Assembly: GCA_016839665.1 (NCBI GenBank)
Contig: JAEOTU010000373.1
Coordinates: forward strand, 1 to 17,440
DNA from: Candidatus Hodarchaeota archaeon
GTDB lineage: Archaea > Asgardarchaeota > Heimdallarchaeia > Hodarchaeales > Hodarchaeaceae
DNA length: 17,440 nucleotides
Direction of reading: 5' to 3'
A program made the translations under genes and the position numbers. The notes below the pieces were generated by a model, which was not told where the DNA came from, did no database searches, and worked only from the letters and a program-made list of their open reading frames with translations. The stretch's first letter is position 1, and each line of letters opens with the position of its first letter. Shown piece by piece: positions 16,153-17,440 of this stretch.

Positions 16153-16264
16153 TGTCCCACAATACTTAATCTAAGCCTTTTCTGAGCTTCTTTACCATAA
16201 TCTATATTTCAGATAGCCCTTATTCATTGGTTTTTTGTTCCACAACTGCCATTTCTGTGCCACA
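16153..16264 (+). repeat. Three copies of TGTNCCACA
   Basis: TGTCCCACAA at 16153, TGTTCCACAA at 16236 and TGTGCCACAC at 16256 share nine positions, with only the fourth varying among all three. Spacing is 83 and 20 bases, so they are not strict tandem iterons. Confidence 0.45.
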
Positions 16265-16361
16265 CTAACTAGACTTTCATGAGTGCCGTTGTCTTAAAGG
16301 CAAGCGTGAACTCAAATCACTGTTGAAGAGACACCTTAATAGAATTTTATATAGAAATGTA

Positions 16362-16376
16362 GGTGTCACAGACACC
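16362..16376. repeat. Perfect 6-bp inverted repeat, GGTGTC/GACACC
   Basis: Two 6-bp arms around ACA, 12 bases past the int(C) stop codon. It could be a protein-binding site or the 3' hairpin of the integrase transcript. A further ACACC half-site lies about 28 bases to the left. Confidence 0.4.
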
Positions 16377-17273
16377 GATTTTCAGCCACTAGCATTTCTT
16401 CATGGTGATCAAATTGGCATTACCCTTGTTGGTAGTCAGTAGTCTCTGACAAATTTCCTCTAGAATGCTGATTACTTTAGATGCTAAACTTTGAATGTTG
16501 GGACGATAGTAGTGGCGAGTGAACACAGAAGCAGGTATCCTTCCTTGAAGCAGATCGACGAATTCAGATTCGATGCCATTTTGCCTGAGATATGTTGCAT
16601 ACCAAGAGCGTATGTCAGAGAGCCTGACTGGTAAGCCTTTGCGTTTAATGGCAGTTTTAATTTTCTGATAGGTTAGTGTGCGATACTGCCAGTCTTGTAA
16701 TCTACGTAGCAGTAGAGGAGGGATAATAGTGATGTAGACATTTTTGGTGTTTCTCAAGAAGTTATGTGGGTATTTGAAGTGTTCAAGTGTATGCATTTCT
16801 TGATTATAGTATTCGGTAAGTCCTTCTTTGGCTATGATGTTTAGAGATTCGATAGATTCCATGGTTCGAAGACCAGTAAGTGCCATGTAAGACATTGCGA
16901 AGGAGTATTCTTGTTTTATTTTGTTCTTTGCTGTAAACAACCAGTCCAACAAATTGTTGTCGCTATTATTGTATATGCGTTTGAAAATATCTACCGTACT
17001 GCGGTTGGTTCTTTTGATGCCTAGTTGTTCCAGTGCGGAGCGATACTGTTTGTAGACACCCTTGTATTTGCTCAGAGCTGCCAAAGCACTCATCGTGTGT
17101 CTCTGGACATTAGGTGTTAGAGAATGCAGGTCGGTTAGCTTATTGTCAGTTAACATGTAGCCGTATTTCTTGGAGTAGATGCATAGTGTTTCAACGGTTT
17201 TGGGTCTGTAGTTGCGAGATAACCATTCTTTAAAACCTGAAGGAAGGTTATAGGAAACCATTGGTGTCCTATT

Positions 17274-17304
17274 TCGAAAGGCCGGAATACTTAGCCGGGC
17301 TATA
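17274..17304 (+). repeat. att repeat, right copy
   Basis: 31-bp perfect match to 352-382. To its left lies element DNA (int(C)), to its right the chromosomal remnant of the original tRNA 5' end. Reading on the minus strand it encodes IARLSIPAFR in frame with the catalytic domain. Confidence 0.92.
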
Positions 17305-17348
17305 TTCGGCAGACAATATGCTTCTACCGGAGCCCGTTCTCGGAGCAT
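17305..17348 (-). pseudogene. Orphan 5' end of the original host tRNA-Glu with a 19-bp insert
   Basis: On the minus strand GCTCCGGTAG (17333-17324) equals the first ten bases of the intact tRNA. The next 19 bases (17323-17305) are extra, after which the tRNA sequence resumes in the att repeat. A second GCTCCG lies just upstream (17346-17341). This is the chromosomal 5' part left behind when the element supplied a new 5' half. The insert may be decay of a useless fragment or an intron of the original host gene. Confidence 0.7.
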
Positions 17349-17440
17349 TAATTTAGCTGTCTTATCTTTGGAATAAACTCTTCTAGTATTTAATGTATCC
17401 TTCTGTTTCTTATTCTGGAGCGTTATTTTGAGTAATTCAT
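17349..17440. other. Right chromosomal flank, former tRNA-Glu upstream region
   Basis: AT-rich DNA without a visible gene. On the minus strand TTAAATAC (around 17388-17396) is the best TATA-like run; it lies about 55-60 bases from the orphan tRNA 5' end. It may have driven the original tRNA and could now transcribe int(C). Confidence 0.35.

Larger units (their letters stand above)
16051..16388. other. 338-bp gene-free region with TGTNCCACA repeats; candidate origin or control region
   Basis: No reading frame here looks coding. It holds three copies of TGTNCCACA (16153-16161, 16236-16244, 16256-16264), a palindrome GGTGTC-ACA-GACACC (16362-16376) next to the int(C) stop, and an AT-rich box ATTTTATATAG (16343-16353) that is TATA-like on either strand. 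Repeats plus palindrome next to a DNA-binding gene are what one expects of a replication origin or a transcription control region. No initiator protein is identified, so the assignment is open. Confidence 0.35.
352..17304. mobile_element. Integrated SSV-type genetic element (~16.9 kb) in tRNA-Glu
   Basis: A 31-bp perfect direct repeat (352-382 and 17274-17304) bounds the element; the offset of 16,922 bp is the predicted circle size. The left repeat lies in an intact tRNA-Glu gene and the right one in a tRNA fragment. Integrase sequence lies at both ends, N-terminal at the left and catalytic at the right, on the same strand and in the same frame through the repeat. That is the hallmark of SSV1-class archaeal elements, where attP lies inside int and integration splits the gene. 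Inside are regulators (RHH, winged helix), a P-loop ATPase, a full type I restriction-modification system and accessory genes. No capsid, tail, relaxase or recognisable replication initiator is seen, so plasmid versus virus stays open. Confidence 0.9.
16389..17348 (-). pseudogene. Integrase catalytic fragment, int(C), SSV/pNOB8-type tyrosine recombinase
   Basis: This is the catalytic part of an archaeal tyrosine recombinase. It shows TGLRTME (R161), K202 in RNTKN, the box II equivalent LSDIRSWYATYLR (R247, with Ser in place of the usual His), and 'VDLLQGRIP.SVFTRHYYRP' with the nucleophilic Tyr at 280 or 281. These are the marks of the archaeal phage integrase group that includes SSV1 and pNOB8. 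The frame opens at ATG 17348 in the orphan tRNA region, passes through the att repeat (IARLSIPAFR, 16-25) and continues into the enzyme; the first 15 residues are flank-encoded. ATG 17261 is an internal start. After excision it would be fused to int(N) in frame. In the integrated state it lacks the N-terminal domain, which should keep the element locked in. Confidence 0.88.

Noticed and set aside
16051..16340. Small genes in the region between the winged-helix gene and int(C)
   Set aside because: Only frames of about ten codons with starts were found on the minus strand, none with a ribosome site.

Overview
The window looks archaeal and AT-rich. The evidence is a tRNA-Glu with archaeal features, Shine-Dalgarno sites that match the archaeal 16S tail (for example at 3312-3320), TATA-type promoters, a leaderless-looking start, and an integrase of the archaeal SSV/pNOB8 class. 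The secreted protein with a dockerin-like calcium loop, a seven-repeat propeller and a cold-shock-domain protein next door would fit a mesophilic Thermoproteota lineage such as Bathyarchaeia. That placement is inference from general resemblance only.

The window holds one complete integrated genetic element of about 16.9 kb in the tRNA-Glu(UUC) gene. A 31-bp perfect direct repeat at 352-382 and 17274-17304 marks its ends. The left copy sits inside an intact tRNA gene (315-392, minus strand) and the right copy in an orphan 5' tRNA fragment. The integrase gene is split by integration. Its N-terminal part (int-N, 352-795) runs into the left repeat, and its catalytic part (int-C, 16389-17304) runs out of the right repeat. 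The reading frame is the same through both repeats (IARLSIPAFR), so excision would rebuild an integrase of about 442 residues. Chromosomal DNA outside the element is limited to the end of a cold-shock-domain gene (1-107) with a short spacer and the last ~136 bases.

From left to right the element carries: int-N translationally coupled to a protein like the C-terminal domain of RarA/MgsA; a secreted propeller protein; a membrane-anchored protein of unknown function; then a defence block made of a HEPN/DUF4209 protein, a PD-(D/E)XK-like nuclease, a small zinc-ribbon protein, a YgjP-type M48 metallopeptidase and a complete type I restriction-modification operon (hsdM-hsdS-hsdR). To the right lies what looks like the element's backbone: an unknown protein with a nuclease-like pattern, a P-loop ATPase with a C-terminal helix-turn-helix, a 79-codon reading frame without a normal start, a ribbon-helix-helix regulator, and a divergent winged-helix protein. 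A 338-bp gene-free region with a repeated TGTNCCACA motif and a palindrome lies between that protein and int-C.

Nearly all genes are on the minus strand. The restriction genes are tightly overlapped (hsdM/hsdS by 1 nt, hsdS/hsdR by 4 nt, hsdR/metallopeptidase by 8 nt), so they are probably co-transcribed and co-translated. The best working picture is a plasmid-like or virus-like mobile element that carries a type I restriction system plus accessory nuclease, HEPN and protease genes as cargo.
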